From contig KB722751.1 in the NCBI GenBank assembly GCA_000349905.1, positions 206,405 through 270,404 on the forward strand: a stretch of 64,000 nt of DNA, given 5' to 3'. Source of the DNA: Volvariella volvacea V23. Lineage: Eukaryota; Basidiomycota; Agaricomycetes; Agaricales; Pluteaceae. The stretch's first letter is position 1; the number at the start of each line of letters is the position of its first letter. Both the position numbers and the translations under genes were made by a program. The notes beneath the pieces were generated by a model that had not been told where the DNA came from, did not search any database, and was given only the letters and a program-made list of their open reading frames with translations. Positions 1-12,263 of the stretch are shown one piece after another.

Positions 1-3000
1 CCGCGGAGATATCCAGTTGGTTCTCGCAAGCCTGTATGATGGGCAACGAGGTCTTGGCTTGCAAATGACCCATGAACTGGATGGCTTCTGCATTATGTTC
101 TGGCTGTTATGGCGTGAGTTCAGTGAAGGCTTCAAACAAAAAAACATCCATTCAACTTACAAATGATGGCAGCTGAGAGATGATGATTTCCAATATTCGG
201 TATGCCTGACATCGTCTATAAAGGTTGACCGCCTTCTCTGCTTGTTCAAGAAGGTGATCGCGTAAGGACCAAGTATGCTTAGGGCATCGTCGAGCGAAGT
301 CGAGGAAGAATTGTGTATTCAATGCAGAGTTCTTGCGTGTTAAGTAGTCGGTGAGGGATTCACGGTATTGGTCGATTACACTACCTTCACCACCTAAGCT
401 ATACAGTATTTTCGAGAGGAATATGCTGCATTGGCTTAGGATAGGAAGAAGCTCAGGTGAATGAACTTTACGAGCACGGATATGAATTGTGTTTGATATT
501 TCAGTAACACCCTCTTTTGTCAATCCCTTAACAGGCATTTCCTTGGCTTTGCCGATACGAGATCGTAGGATACCCTTTGCCTTGTCAGACAGCTGACGCT
601 CGTCCGAGCTCGTGCCAGCTATAAGCTCGACAAGAGGTATGACGAATCGCACAACGTGATTGCTGGTAGGTTGCTTGTGGAGGAATATGTCGACTAGATC
701 AAGTACCCGATTCTTGAAGTGGGTTGCTTCTCGCTGGGCATTAGTATCTTAGCAAATAAATTGAGTTGTGCGTATTTTCGTCGACTGAAGACACTGCAAA
801 CACACCTTTTCCCGCCCTTTTTTCAGTTGCTCGGGCCCGGAAAGCTGAAGCAATCTGTTCGTCAATGGCCATCATTTGGTCATCATCCATCAACTCTTCA
901 TCGGATTCGTCGCTTAATGCGGCAGCACCATTGATACGTAACGCCTCTTCAATCTTCTTGCGAAGTTCGAGGTCGACAGGCTCATCTTTGCTATCGTCAT
1001 CTTCATCAATTGAAGTGCCTTCGCTTTCGTCACTATCCTCATCGCTACTGTCATGTTGCTCCTCATCCTCTTCTTCGCCGTCTTCATCTATAACCATTTC
1101 ATCCTCGTCGACGTCACTATCGGCCGCAAGTTCTGATGGTTTACGACGTTCTAATTGCTGTGACGGAAGTAAATGGGATAATCACGGTGCTTAACTTGGG
1201 ACTTTTCATACCGAAAGAATGAGATCAACTGTACTGCCCTGCACAGATGAAGATATGAGGGGGAATGCTTGATTTGCCAGATTTCGGAAGTAAGAAGTCG
1301 ATTTCTCAAGGAAGCCGATGATAATGTCTACCAGAACATCCACGGGTTCTGGTGCATCTTCTTGGCCTTCAGCTTTTTTAGCGTCAGATTTTCGAGCCTT
1401 CTTGCTTTTCTTCTCGGGGAACATGCGGTTGGCTGCATCGATGCATGACTAGAGTAGGACAATAAGTTGGCTGATTGACTAAACCTGTCGGAGTGCGCAC
1501 CTCGAGGGTTCCGAGGTCAACTTCCTCGTCATTGCCTGAGCAATATTGTTGCAGTACGATAGCGTTGAGCAATAATTCGATTCCTTGCGCCACATCTCGC
1601 TGCTCGCCAGAGACCTATGCAAAGCTCACCTTGAGTACCATCAATCAAAAGCACTCGCATCACCTACTTTACTCAGGCGGAATGCTAACGAGCTGGCTTT
1701 CGCATGAAGTTGAACCTCTTCTTCATCATGCTCAACAAGCAATGAGACATGCTTCTCGTCTGCCTCGAGCTGACTGATACTTGTGAGCACTTTAGAAACC
1801 CATGGCTCCCCATCAGAGGCTACCCCCGTTGCCTTCAGCACTTTATCGCCTGTGTGAAGAACATGAGTCGAACCAACAAAATCAGAAAGGGGCCAGTATA
1901 CCCATACCATTTTTAACAGTTGTCGTCTGAGTGGTCAAATCTCCAATACAAGTCAATAAACGAGTTCGACAACCCAACCGAAGGTCATCAGAGAATATTG
2001 GTTTGGGTGGTGAATGTAGCTACGAGAAGAATGTTTGAGTGAGCCGACTGGCGTGCGACTCCGCCTTCAACTTACCGCTTTGAAAGGGCTTTTGCTGGAT
2101 TTCTTTTTTATTTGGAATAAACCATGGACAATCAACCAGTCCAGGACGGTCTTGATCCAGCCGTCTTCCTTGGGTATCGATCCATTTCGGAAAAGTGCAG
2201 CAAATTGTTCAATGATCCAAGCCCGACGCGCATTTATTGTCTGTGCATCCGACCTATGTCCTTTTAACTCACTTCAATGTGTGTAGATAGGGGTAATACT
2301 TACTCGTCCGAAGGGTCCGATTCGTCAACTTGTTGTAGCAACCAATTAATGTATTCATAAATACCGTCGGCAGTCATGGAGGATAATATGTTTTCGACAG
2401 TCTTGGTTTTCGTCAATTTATCGAATTGCTTGCTTCCATTCACACCGGTGAGCTGTAATATCAAGGTAAAGCCTAGGTGAGGGTTGCTGGTGACGAAAGC
2501 CTGAACGTCGGCTACCTGAGTAGAGTTCTTGAGATGCGACATTCCAATGATTCAAAGGAGCAGGACGTACTGCTTGTTTGGCAATTTTGTGAAGGTAACG
2601 ATCTGGATTAGAAAGGTGGTTTATCCAAGAGCGCATGAAATTTCTCGTGAAGAGCATTGGTATGCTACTTTGATCAACTCGCTTCAGCGATTTTTGGAAT
2701 ACTTGGAAGCCCCAGTACTTCTTTTCAGGTGAGGAAGTTGCAGAAAATAAAGATTCTAGTGACCATGAATAACCAGTATTTGATGCAAACAAAGTATGTG
2801 CTTACCATCTACGACAGCCCTGTAAAAGTCCTGAAACAATGCGGCGCGTGGCTCTAGGGATTCAGGTGGAAGTAGCTGATCCAGAATGACGTCCCAAACG
2901 AAATGAAGTTGAGGCTTCCATGATGCAGTCGAAGCTCTAGGTAAGCCCTTTTCATCATCGTCCTCGGATCCAGATTCCTACATCTTCCGATTAGAGTGAA

Positions 3001-4001
3001 CATTCATCCTCATTCACAAGAATAGACATTACCTTGAGAATCTTTGCTAGTGCCTGCAAGTTTGGGTTGCTCAACACGATTGAACTTTTTAACGCAGGCG
3101 TCAAGAGGTCTTTCCACCCCTTATCAGGATACAGTGTCTGTAGCTTTAGCGCTAGAGCCACTTTCTCCGGGCTCCATGCCTTGTGATCCGCGAAGAGACT
3201 TTGTAGCATAGCATCCACAGCTTCACCCTTCCATGCAACCTCAGAACCTTTCAACACATCCACAGTCAAAGAAATCGACCACCAGGCACTTTCCCTCAAC
3301 CAAGATTTCTTCTCCCCCAACCCAACGAGTTGTCCAATGACCTCCTTGAGAATCTCCAAAGATGATACCTCTGAAGACGTCGAAGCAGACGTCGTCAAAG
3401 TGCCCTTTCGTACAAGCAATCCGGACTGTACAACAGCTGTCAAGCCAAATAGTCTCGCGAAGAGTATATCACGTTCTTCCTGTCCAGTCATGGAACCTTG
3501 TGTCTTTGTGCCGTCCATTATCAGTGTAACGATTTGTGAGCATGTCACTGTATCTATCCTTGATAGTAACTTGTAAAGAAGAGTAAAAGGAAGCACATAT
3601 CGTGTGAGTATGACAAGGATTTACAGTATCGAATGCAATAAGCTTACTTCGGTCAGAGCGACTGCAAACCCGAGTCTGCTGCTCTCCCTAGGACTCGCCA
3701 GCCCTCTGACAAGCCTTCGAATCGAGTACGACACATCCTGAGCATTCATTTCATCCAACCCATCAAGCTTCTTATTGCTGCCCTCGACCTCCTCCCCCAC
3801 TTCATGCTCCCCGTCCTCATCATCCTCACTTTCTGACTTCGATTCCTCCTCCTTTGAAACAGCCTCCGAAGCCGCAGATTTTTGTGGCGTAAATTGTGCT
3901 TGGAAATGTTCCAGCGTAGAAATTAGCTTGACTGATGCATCTATTCGCTCCTTCTTAGATGCCGATGAGAGATCCCAGAAAAGTGGGAGTGTGGTGCTCA
4001 T
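1..4001 (-). CDS. POL5: POL5 / MYBBP1A-type DNA polymerase phi family protein (3' end beyond window)
   Basis: Nucleolar protein of the Pol5/MYBBP1A family. Despite the 'DNA polymerase V/phi' name, the family acts mainly in rRNA synthesis and ribosome assembly. The start is the ATG at 4001-3999. Exon 1 has an acidic stretch followed by the family signature DVSYSIRRLVRGLASPRES and GFAVALTE; the next exon (about 3596-2991) holds RDILFARLFGLTAVV, another family block. The open segments then step down the minus strand (about 2790-2300, 1910-1206, 1097-741, 652-152), separated by short introns. The segment near 1097-900 is a long Asp/Glu/Ser tract, the acidic region typical of this family. The gene runs off the left edge, so the C-terminus is absent. 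Family assignment is firm from the N-terminal motifs; individual exon limits are approximate. Confidence 0.88.
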
Positions 4002-4351
4002 TCTCTTTTGTGACTTTTCTTCTCCCGAGACAGTTGTCGTTTACGCTTGTGGATTACGATAGGCCCCAAGTGCCCCGCACAGCGACGTACTTACAGAACC
4101 TTCACCTATGGACCCCACACCGGAGGATGCAGCCACTAAACTTTTTTGCCAAGGCATGATCTGAAAGTATTGACACTTATTTGGTCTTCACGGGTTAGAT
4201 AAATAACGCGCTCCAAAGCAGCCAAGTAATCAGTCCAGCGAAAGCAGCAATTAATGTCACAGAAGGGGGTAGAATAGAGAGAACATAAAGCAAAGTGTTA
4301 CCAACATGCGATAATATGCAAAACGACGAAGCTTGATTCGACACAGCCAAC
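4002..4351. other. Intergenic region upstream of POL5-like gene
   Basis: About 350 bp between the POL5-like start and the stop of the next minus-strand gene. It should hold the POL5 promoter and the 3' UTR of the upstream gene. I see no recognisable motif or conserved reading frame. Confidence 0.5.
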
Positions 4352-5252
4352 TCAGTCTAGGTGCGCCCAATGTCCTTTAACCCCCAACCTACACTTCTCA
4401 CAATCGGCCCTCGGACCCATGCTAAACTTCTGCCTCTTTGATTGATTGTTGATGCTCGGTACAGTGAGGTATTCCGATGGCGATGGCGAAAGAATCATTG
4501 GACTGGTTGAAGGCTGCCTATCTTGCTCAGGCAAGGCAGTCATTGGCCGACTTGATGGCGTTGGCGGTGTGACGTTGATGTTCGGTCCAGACATGTGTTG
4601 GTCCAACGGCATCGGAGCTAGATGAATTAGGGGGTTCAGTGGGTGATACTGCTGTGTTAGAGGCGTGGGTATAGATGGGTCCTGGGGGTGCGTGTGCCGC
4701 TTGTATGAATTTGATGTTCCTGGCACAGAGGCATCGTGACTAGGGGACGATATAGGTGCAGGGCCGAGGCCAGGTGATTCGTCAGGTTCCATATTCTAAT
4801 ATTGTTCAGTATGATGTAAAACCATAAACGGTTGGGCAACTGAGGGGGGCAGAAATGCACGGACCATATCTTCATCCATTAGGCGCGTAGGCAGTGAATC
4901 CTCAATCCCACTCGTCTTTCCCAAGTCCTGCATGTCATGATGTGTGGGGTATACCGGGCTGTCTATCGATAGGCCCCCCGTCTGCTGAACCCAATCTTCT
5001 GATGGATGTCGACTGCTGTTTGCTGACCGGGAATTACAACTTCTTGGGGAAGTAAGCCTAGGGAAGAAGGTGTCCTCCGTGGTCAGGGATATGCGTTTCT
5101 GAAATCGTCATCAATATCGGGTACTCGACACCAGCGGATGGAGCACAGACCAACGGTCGATTTGGCGACGCCTCGATATCTGGTGACCTCGTCCTTTTGG
5201 AACGTGTGCGCATGGCACAGTGTGAAGAAGGGAATTCAAGCTGTTGTAACAT
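4352..5252 (-). CDS. Hypothetical basidiomycete protein with C-terminal Cys motif
   Basis: I do not recognise a named function. The last exon (about 4795-4352) encodes a Pro/Ser/Thr-rich, disordered protein ending in a compact, apparently structured motif, FSMGPRADCEKCRLGVKGHW then AHLD; the CxxC plus two His suggest a small metal-binding or protein-binding tail. An upstream exon starts near 5252 (or the in-frame ATG near 5213, with a basic RTRSKRTR stretch). A plausible middle exon, open in frame from about 5057 to 4874, ends in MDEDM. Joining it across a roughly 70-nt intron to the last exon keeps the frame (MDEDM then NMEPDES). The donor sites are weak, so exon limits are tentative. It could be a transcription-associated disordered protein; that is inference only. 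Confidence 0.5.
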
Positions 5253-5485
5253 AATTTAAATAAATAAATGAGGATGCAAAAGCAAAGAATCAAAAGGCGA
5301 TCATGTGGCACGCGTCCGCCAACACTTTGTCACACCCCTCGTCACAAAATGCCTCCCATTCCTTGCGGTGGTGAGAGTAATGAATGAGTTTTGCGATTGA
5401 GTCAGTATTTACACCCTATGTCTACATTTTGTATTGGAACAGGCACGAAATCTACGAAACAAACACCACCCTGGAGCGAGTCAGC

Positions 5486-8283
5486 CTAGGCCTGAATGTT
5501 GATGAGGCTGCGAGGCAATTTGGGCTCGTCCTCTGTATAGAGCTCATTGCACTCTGCACGAGCCAGGTCGTTGAGCCATGCACCGTTGGGTTGAATCTTG
5601 TTGCCACGAGTGTACTCCACTGCCAGATATAACCAGGCAACAGCATTTCCAACAGTGCCAACCTCGTCGGATACATGGGTCCTCGCGTATGCGCTGACTC
5701 TGCGGTATAATTCCTCGTCGGTATAGAGCTCGTATAGATGCTTAGCGACAGATTCATTGTCACCAGGTTCCGTCAAGAATCCAGATTTGCCGTCTACGAT
5801 CTGCAAAGGAATACCACCGGTTCGAGATGCAATAATTGGCTTGCCAGTGTGAATAGCTTCGGAAACCTTGACTTCGAAGCCTTCACGAGTAGACAATTGC
5901 AATGCAATCCTGGAGTTGGACATGAGGGCGTTGAGAACTAAAAAATACGTCAGAATCCTAGCCTGGATTAGACAAGTATACGTGTTACTCACGTTGATCA
6001 CTAGGAGGCAAGCGCATGACAACGACGTCCTTTGAGAACTCTCTGTATGGTTCCGTGGCAATCAACTTCATCGTTTCATCGTAAATGATGCTTGCATCTG
6101 GGTCATCAACTGCTCCATGACCACAGAGAAGCAATTGTGGGTGTTCATCAGGCTCGAGATCGGGGTTCTTCTCTTGCAGGAGGCGACGGAATTTGGCGTA
6201 GGAATCGATGACGTTGGGGATACCTATTACATTATTTGAATCCAATATCCTAAGACCTCAGTGTTGCGCACTCACCCTTGGCAGGATCAAAGCGGGCAAC
6301 TTGTATGATGTAGTCGCGCTCAGGCCACTTGAGTTCATTCATCTTCTCCTTGACGCATAGGCTACGGAATTCACCCATATAGTATTGCGAATCCCATGGG
6401 TCGAGATCCTTGTTCAAGCCATCAAGCCTGCAAGAGATTAGCACGAACCTAGGGCGATACAAGAAACAATATACCAATCCGTTGCAGCACCTAGGAGGGC
6501 CAATTGTTGGATGGGGACGTCACTTGGAACAAACTTATTCACAGGGTGACCTTGGGCGACAATAAGCAACCAGAACAAGAACAGAATATGTTGAGACCCA
6601 CTGATGAAGAGATCAGCCAGCTGAATCTTCTCCCATAAGTACTTCCAGACTTCCTCTTGAGGTGATCCGGGTATGTGGACGAGATCACTGCGGATTTCAA
6701 TGTGCGAGCGGTATACGATTGGGAGTTCGGGGCGGACTTTGCGAATGAGAGGAATGAGTCCAGGCATTTGAGGATCATCTGTACTAATCGTCAATTCACC
6801 GTATGCACTTCAGGGGTTGGATATATACCAATGAAAGCAACATCAACACCACCGGGTGCGAGAGGTCCACCTTCAGCGGTCCAGCGCAAACCGTTCTTCA
6901 AGATCCAGGCATCGAAATTGTCTTTTGCCTCTTGGGTCAGGCGGAGGTCCGGGTGTGCAACACCTTGCAAGATGTTGTGGTTGTTCTTGGTGGTTCGAAA
7001 GACGCTTGGTGATGGGTTTGGCACATACCTAGTGGAGGGATCAGCTGAATACTCTGAGATAGATCATAACCAATTACCAAGCTGCATTAACGTCAAGAGC
7101 ACGGAGGAACCTGATCAAGGCATGTCGCATCTAAGCGAGAATTGAGAATCTGTCAATCTCGATTTCGGTGATAGCTTACCAAAGCAACACCACCTAGATC
7201 TAATTCAGTAAAACGACCTAGAGACAAACACAACTACTCACCTCCCTGAGGTGTTGATGAGAAGAAACCAATCTTGACCTTCTTCTCTCGTAACTCGTCT
7301 GCCAATTTGGTAACGGTTGCCCAAGTCCTAACGACAAGGTCAGCGTAGTATAAAAATCAGGTGGTTATATGCGCACTTGGGACCGACGGTTTTTCGGTAT
7401 TCCTCCAGGTCGTCAATGAGGTGGATTTTGCCACCAGCATCGACGGCGACCTCGTTGAGAGCACCGATTGTAAGGCGAGGGTTATTACCAGGACCAAAGT
7501 ACATGAGGCATTTGCGAGCAGCAGAATCGGCTTGCTCGTCAAGGGTGCGGGGGATGGGAAGACGACCGGTAGAGGTGAGGTTGAGTTGGCCGGTGACACC
7601 AGGTTGGGCTGCGACACCAGAGAGATGTGCAGGATTGACGTATACGGTCGGGGTTTCGGTCCCAGAGGGCACATAGGATCCCGTAGTAGAGGAAATGCGG
7701 TGTTTTGCGCTTGGCCGGGTAGCACTGTCAGTGTGGAATGCCTTGATGTTGAAGACGATAGGGACAATGTCCATATCGAGCCAGAGACGCGTGCATAGAT
7801 TGGGCGCCTATGCGGGGTAGTAGATCAGTCTCCCGATGGAGAAATGACAAGCGCAAATAATGATTACCTCGCGAAGCAAGGTGAGAGTGACACCGGCGCC
7901 GAGGAATTTGCAGAGATGCTCGGTCGAGAAGCCTCTCAAAGCCTCGAGAATGTGCTGCTCGACGGCCTTGGCATTTTGATCAGGCTTTCCGGGGGTGAGG
8001 GGAACGATGCCGGAAGAAAAGTCGGTGCTGTAGACGGAGTCGTGGATGGAAATGGCGACCTCGAAGTGGGTATTATTCGGGTTGGGTTGACCAGCAATAC
8101 CAGCCCACATAGGCTGAGGACGCGTAGGAAATGAGCGCCGATCGCGATCAGATCAAGGGGGACACGTACGGTGAGACTGGAAAAGGTGGCGGTTACATTG
8201 GGGCGCTTGGTGGCGACGCTGGAGAGCCTGCGCCTGACGGCAGCAGAGGGGACGGATTCGAACTGATAGCCAGCAGGAGGCAT
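5486..8283 (-). CDS. Trehalose phosphorylase (retaining, fungal type, GT4 family)
   Basis: Catalyses reversible phosphorolysis of trehalose to glucose and alpha-glucose 1-phosphate in the cytosol, the enzyme known from Grifola, Pleurotus and related mushrooms and related to Neurospora CCG-9. The start is the ATG at 8283. Exon 1 gives RRRLSSVATKRPNV and splices at 8170/8113 to restore SLTPMWAGIAG. Later exons contain FSTEHLCKFLGAGVT, MDIVPIVFNIKAFHTD, ISSTTGSYVPSGTETPTVYV, WYVPNPSPSVFRTTKNNHN-like, RSHIEIRSDLVH, and the glycosyltransferase C-terminal motif REGFEVKVSEA followed by RTGGIPLQIV. About nine to ten exons give roughly 700 residues, the family length. The last exon ends PRSLINIQA. It is divergently transcribed from the TFIIB-like gene with about 545 bp between starts. 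Supports trehalose-based carbon storage and stress tolerance. Confidence 0.95.
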
Positions 8284-8828
8284 GGTGAGATGGAGGCTCG
8301 GGAGGCAAAAAGAGAGGAGGGAAAGCAGGGATTATATATGCATAAATAACTGGGTCTGGGGTTGGCATCGGAGGATATGGAGATAACCGCAAGGATGGAA
8401 ATATTGGATTGGGATAGCAGGGGGATGCCAGTCCACACCCTCATTCGCCATGTCTCAGACCTCCCACCCTCACGCCCCCCTCAGCACAGAATCGGCACTC
8501 ACCAGCGTTGCTCGCACCCGCCACCCGCCCACCACCCGCCGCACCGTCGTCGACGCTCCCCATCGTGTCCACATTCCAGCTGAGGCGAGTCCAACTCCTC
8601 GCGCCCCGCCATCCCATTATTTCCGCACTGTTTTCGGGGTCCGCGTCACGTGTCGGGCACGTGTATCCCCTTCCCCATCTCCATCCAAGCTTGTGCTATC
8701 CCTTTCCCCTCCCAATCATTCGCCGCGCCTGCTTTCCTGGTAGAACTCCATCGTCAATTTTCAAGGCACTTGTCTAACGGCATCTTCTTGCCTGTCGGAT
8801 CACAGACCCTGTCCCCATCCTACGGCCG
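8284..8828. promoter_or_regulatory. Divergent intergenic region, trehalose phosphorylase / TFIIB-like gene
   Basis: About 545 bp between two head-to-head start codons. The right half is C-rich and pyrimidine-rich, as expected of a basidiomycete promoter and 5' UTR. A TATA-like ATTATATATGC lies just upstream of the trehalose phosphorylase gene near 8331-8341. No other specific site is identified. Confidence 0.4.
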
Positions 8829-10848
8829 ATGCCTCCACAGTGCCAGGAGTGCTCGTCTTCTACCGTTTGGAACGACGACATCGGCTCTGCAATCTGCACC
8901 GCCTGTGGGACCTTGGCTGACCCATCCCAATCTGTTCTCACCTCAGGGTATGGCACCTCCGACAGCACTTACGCGGCCCAGATAGACGCGCTGCAGTTTG
9001 CGACGTCTGCCAGGACCCTCAAGCGATATCGCGTCGGGAGCAGGTGGGACCTCCCCGGACAGGGGAAGGAAGCTAGGGATAGAAAAAACAACGTGAGTCA
9101 TCCTGAAAATTTTGCTACTTCCCAGCGTGATCCACTCCTTGCTCCCAGTCTGTCCTGGTCTCATGTCGTGCTGATGACATGTGTCCGTCGCTTCTTAGTA
9201 CGCCATTATCCAGTTCATCAAATCACTGGCCACTTCACTGGGCTCGACTGGCCTGAGTCCACGCGCTTCAGCATTGTTCAACCAAGCGATGACCGCTGGT
9301 CGCTTCCGGTGGGGCAGGCGAGCCCACTTGGTCGCTGGTGCCTGCGTTGCTATCTCTCTCCGTGAAGCAAAGAAGCCAGAGTCTGTGTGTGCAATCGCTC
9401 GTGCATTAGACGAAGCCCCGTCCGAGGTGTACGGGACAATCATGACAGTGACATCCCTGTTGGGGCTTTCAGTCTCGCTGGTCACCTCAAGCACGTATGT
9501 CCCAGAAATACAATCTCACATTATGTCTGTGCTCCAATCAGAACAACAGGACTGGGGCCTGCCACCCGCTGTCATATCCGTACTACGGCCGTTATCTTTC
9601 CATGCCGTCGCAAATACGACCTACACCCTCCTTGAAACCCTTGTTCGAATAAGCCCTGATGTCGTTTCGACATCTGTGATACCGACCGCCTGCGCAGCGT
9701 TTATCCTTGCTACAGAGGCAGAAACGCGCTCTACGCTCGACCAGCTCGAGCGTTTTGCACAGATTCTTTGTTCGCCTTACAACGTGAGCAAGTCGACTGT
9801 CATGCTACGCTACAAAGTGCTTCAAGACTGCATCGCGTCATGGATAGAACGTGTGCCTTGGCTGGAACAATACAGGCCTAAAAATGGAAGGGCAAAGGTG
9901 TCCAAGCGTCTGGTTGTGATTCGGGGTCTCAAGGATGTGATGCAATTTCACGCGGAAATTCTGAAAGATACTTTGCGGCCTGCATTTTCATTGGATCTGG
10001 GTGGAGACAATGACGGTGTAGATGATGATCAATTTGACAGCACTAGTGCTTTAATTACCAGCGATGACGAATTGGGAAGCGCGCCGCCGTTCAGACCCCT
10101 AAATAATGATACCCATGGGGAGGGAGATCAGCCCGCACGAAAGCGGCGTAAAATCAATCAAGGATACAAGGACGCCACACACTTTCTTCTCGACCCTTTA
10201 TCTGCCCCGTTACCATCTTCGCGGGGGTCTAGTGCCAATGCCACCCGGAACACCACGTCCGACAAGCAAGCACCGACCGAACTTCCATTAATATCATACA
10301 TACTTGCACAAGAACCTGGACAATACCATCCTCCTACACGCTTGCAACGCCTTTTGTTGGTTCGAGGCAGTGACGGTTCCATTGCCGACGAAGAACTCTT
10401 TACACCAGGAGAGCTTGAAGGCCTTTTACGCAACGACCAAGAGATAGAACAACTCAAGACCATACTTGGGTGGACGGATGATGCTGACACAACAGAGCAA
10501 GAACATGAACCCTGCTCTGAAATTGAGGAACCGCCGCCACCTTCAAAAGTCAAGACAGGTCGACCAAGTAAACGTATCAACATGGAGGCGTATGCAAAAT
10601 TGATGGCAAGCCGGAACATATGCGAGGAGCTTGCTATTGATAAGACACATAACGACAGCGGCGCAGATGGAGATGAAATCGGAGATGTGGACGAAGACCA
10701 GGACCACTCAACAGGGCACTGGGGTCCTAGTTTTGACACCGGGGCCGAGGCTAGGGACGTCGCTGATGCATTTCAAAAATGGCGAGCATCGCGGTATGGC
10801 CAGTACGATTCCGATGACGACGATCGCTACGACCAAGAATACGATTAA
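8829..10848 (+). CDS. TFIIB/BRF-family transcription factor (BRF1-like, divergent)
   Basis: Predicted RNA polymerase initiation factor acting in the nucleus. Exon 1 (8829-9092) encodes an N-terminal zinc ribbon: CxxC at residues 5 and 8 (CQEC) and CxxC near residues 22-25 (CTAC). The intron 9093-9198 is removed in phase, and exon 2 (9199-10848) begins YAIIQFIKSLA, giving 637 residues. Residues about 90-310 resemble the paired cyclin folds of TFIIB/BRF (GRRAHLVAGACVAISLREAKK; VIPTACAAFILATEAE). The long C-terminal half is acidic and disordered, with GRPSKRINMEAYAKLM and a DDDDRYDQEYD end. The zinc ribbon plus cyclin repeats and a long acidic tail favour BRF1 (TFIIIB) over TFIIB, but the C-terminal BRF homology blocks are not obvious to me, so a divergent paralogue is possible. 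Confidence 0.75.
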
Positions 10849-12263
10849 TCTCGAACCTTCCTGTGTCATTACTTCCATTGTGGTTATAATCTTCAATGTA
10901 GCGATGCTTCTGTGCTTCTTCGACGAACCCTTTCCCTACCGGCGCATATAGACACCTTATTTGATCATGGGACCATTGTATGTTCGGCCCTCCTGCACCG
11001 TACAATCATAAATTTTAATGTTACAAGGTTTTCGACCATTCTCTTCGGGGTCCGCGCATTGAGTTCAAAGTCACTTATGAAGATGGTAAAGAGTACCCAC
11101 TGCATCGATCCAGTTGTGAGAATATCGCTGATCATGTTCGCACTTTTTTGCCTTTCTTTCTTAGCAAAAATGCGCATGTCAAAGAGAATTCGACCTAAGC
11201 CCGTTCAGGGGTGCACCTAGACATATCTAGAACCCTGCTGACCCTTTGAAGCTAAAGGGTTATCTCAACTTGCTGACTTATCTCTCCCATCAATCAGACA
11301 TCCTGAGATATCGCCATCGACGATATCACGATTGGCCTTGGATGCCCCGGTCCAAATGGTCAGTTGACCCCACGTTGCGATTGCCCCAATGATCATATGA
11401 GGAGTACTTTAGAATCCCTGTTTGCTTCGCGGTGATGGAACTGCACTTCAGCCTGGGATATCTACACACTCATTGATGATATCAATGCATACCGTATGTG
11501 TGCGCGTTTCTTTTTGCAAGAATGAGCGCATAAGCTAGGCACGAGGCTGGAGGGCTAGCCTGCGGTACATATCGGCCAAAGAGCATTCAACAGGAGATTG
11601 TGGACTACGTCAGGCAAGAGGGGTGATTCAGCGCCGTTTATGACCTAGTCCAGCTTCGAGGCCTCTGATGTATGCATGCTACCCATCAATTCTGCACCGC
11701 CAATGACGCTATTACACTCCTTGTACTGTACTACAGTCATATTGCGATATAAGGTTTCTTGTTCCTCATGGTAGGATTCATTCTGATGAACATGCTTCGA
11801 CAATGTGTTTGTGCCAAGCAGCAAAGTGGAAGTTTAACGGCATATGACTCTTCGTCATTGTGCTGGACGTGTTGGTATCTTCGCCATCCGGGTTTATTGT
11901 TCTCGGTTGCTGGTGCATTGTGTCTTTATGGGGACTTTGGTATGAGTCTTGAGTGGAATATAATGGAAGATGCATGTAATTACTGGGAGAAAGCTTCATC
12001 CGGTCGTGTTGAGAAGAATGGGTACCCTAAGGGTGAGTTATTGAAAGGGCGATTAATCTTATCATATTCAAGGCGAATCTCAATGACAACGAGCGATCGG
12101 ATAATGATCAATCAAAACTATATAAACCCAAGAAAAGAGTGTCTAGTTAAATACTCCATTGCAGCTGTTAAATCCTGCAAATGAACCCTTGTTATCATGT
12201 CCATGACGCTGACCAGAAAAGCCAAAGTGCGAATATTTACACTCAAGCCACCAGCTGACAGCT
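10849..12263. other. Gene-poor intergenic stretch, 3' to two convergent genes
   Basis: About 1.4 kb between the stop of the TFIIB-like gene and the stop of the first PAP2 phosphatase, so both flanking genes point into it. Open stretches such as 11759-12184 lack domain character and show no splice-consistent continuation. I see no RNA gene, tandem repeat or mobile-element end. It is probably 3' UTRs plus unannotated spacer. Confidence 0.5.

Noticed and set aside
8450..8985. Overlapping plus-strand open frames upstream of and across the TFIIB-like start
   Set aside because: C-rich promoter and leader composition gives open frames in several registers; the zinc-ribbon frame from 8829 is the only one with domain support.
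10158..10739. 193-codon minus-strand frame antisense to the TFIIB-like gene
   Set aside because: Ser-rich product of the reverse complement of an acidic coding stretch; the plus strand is clearly coding.
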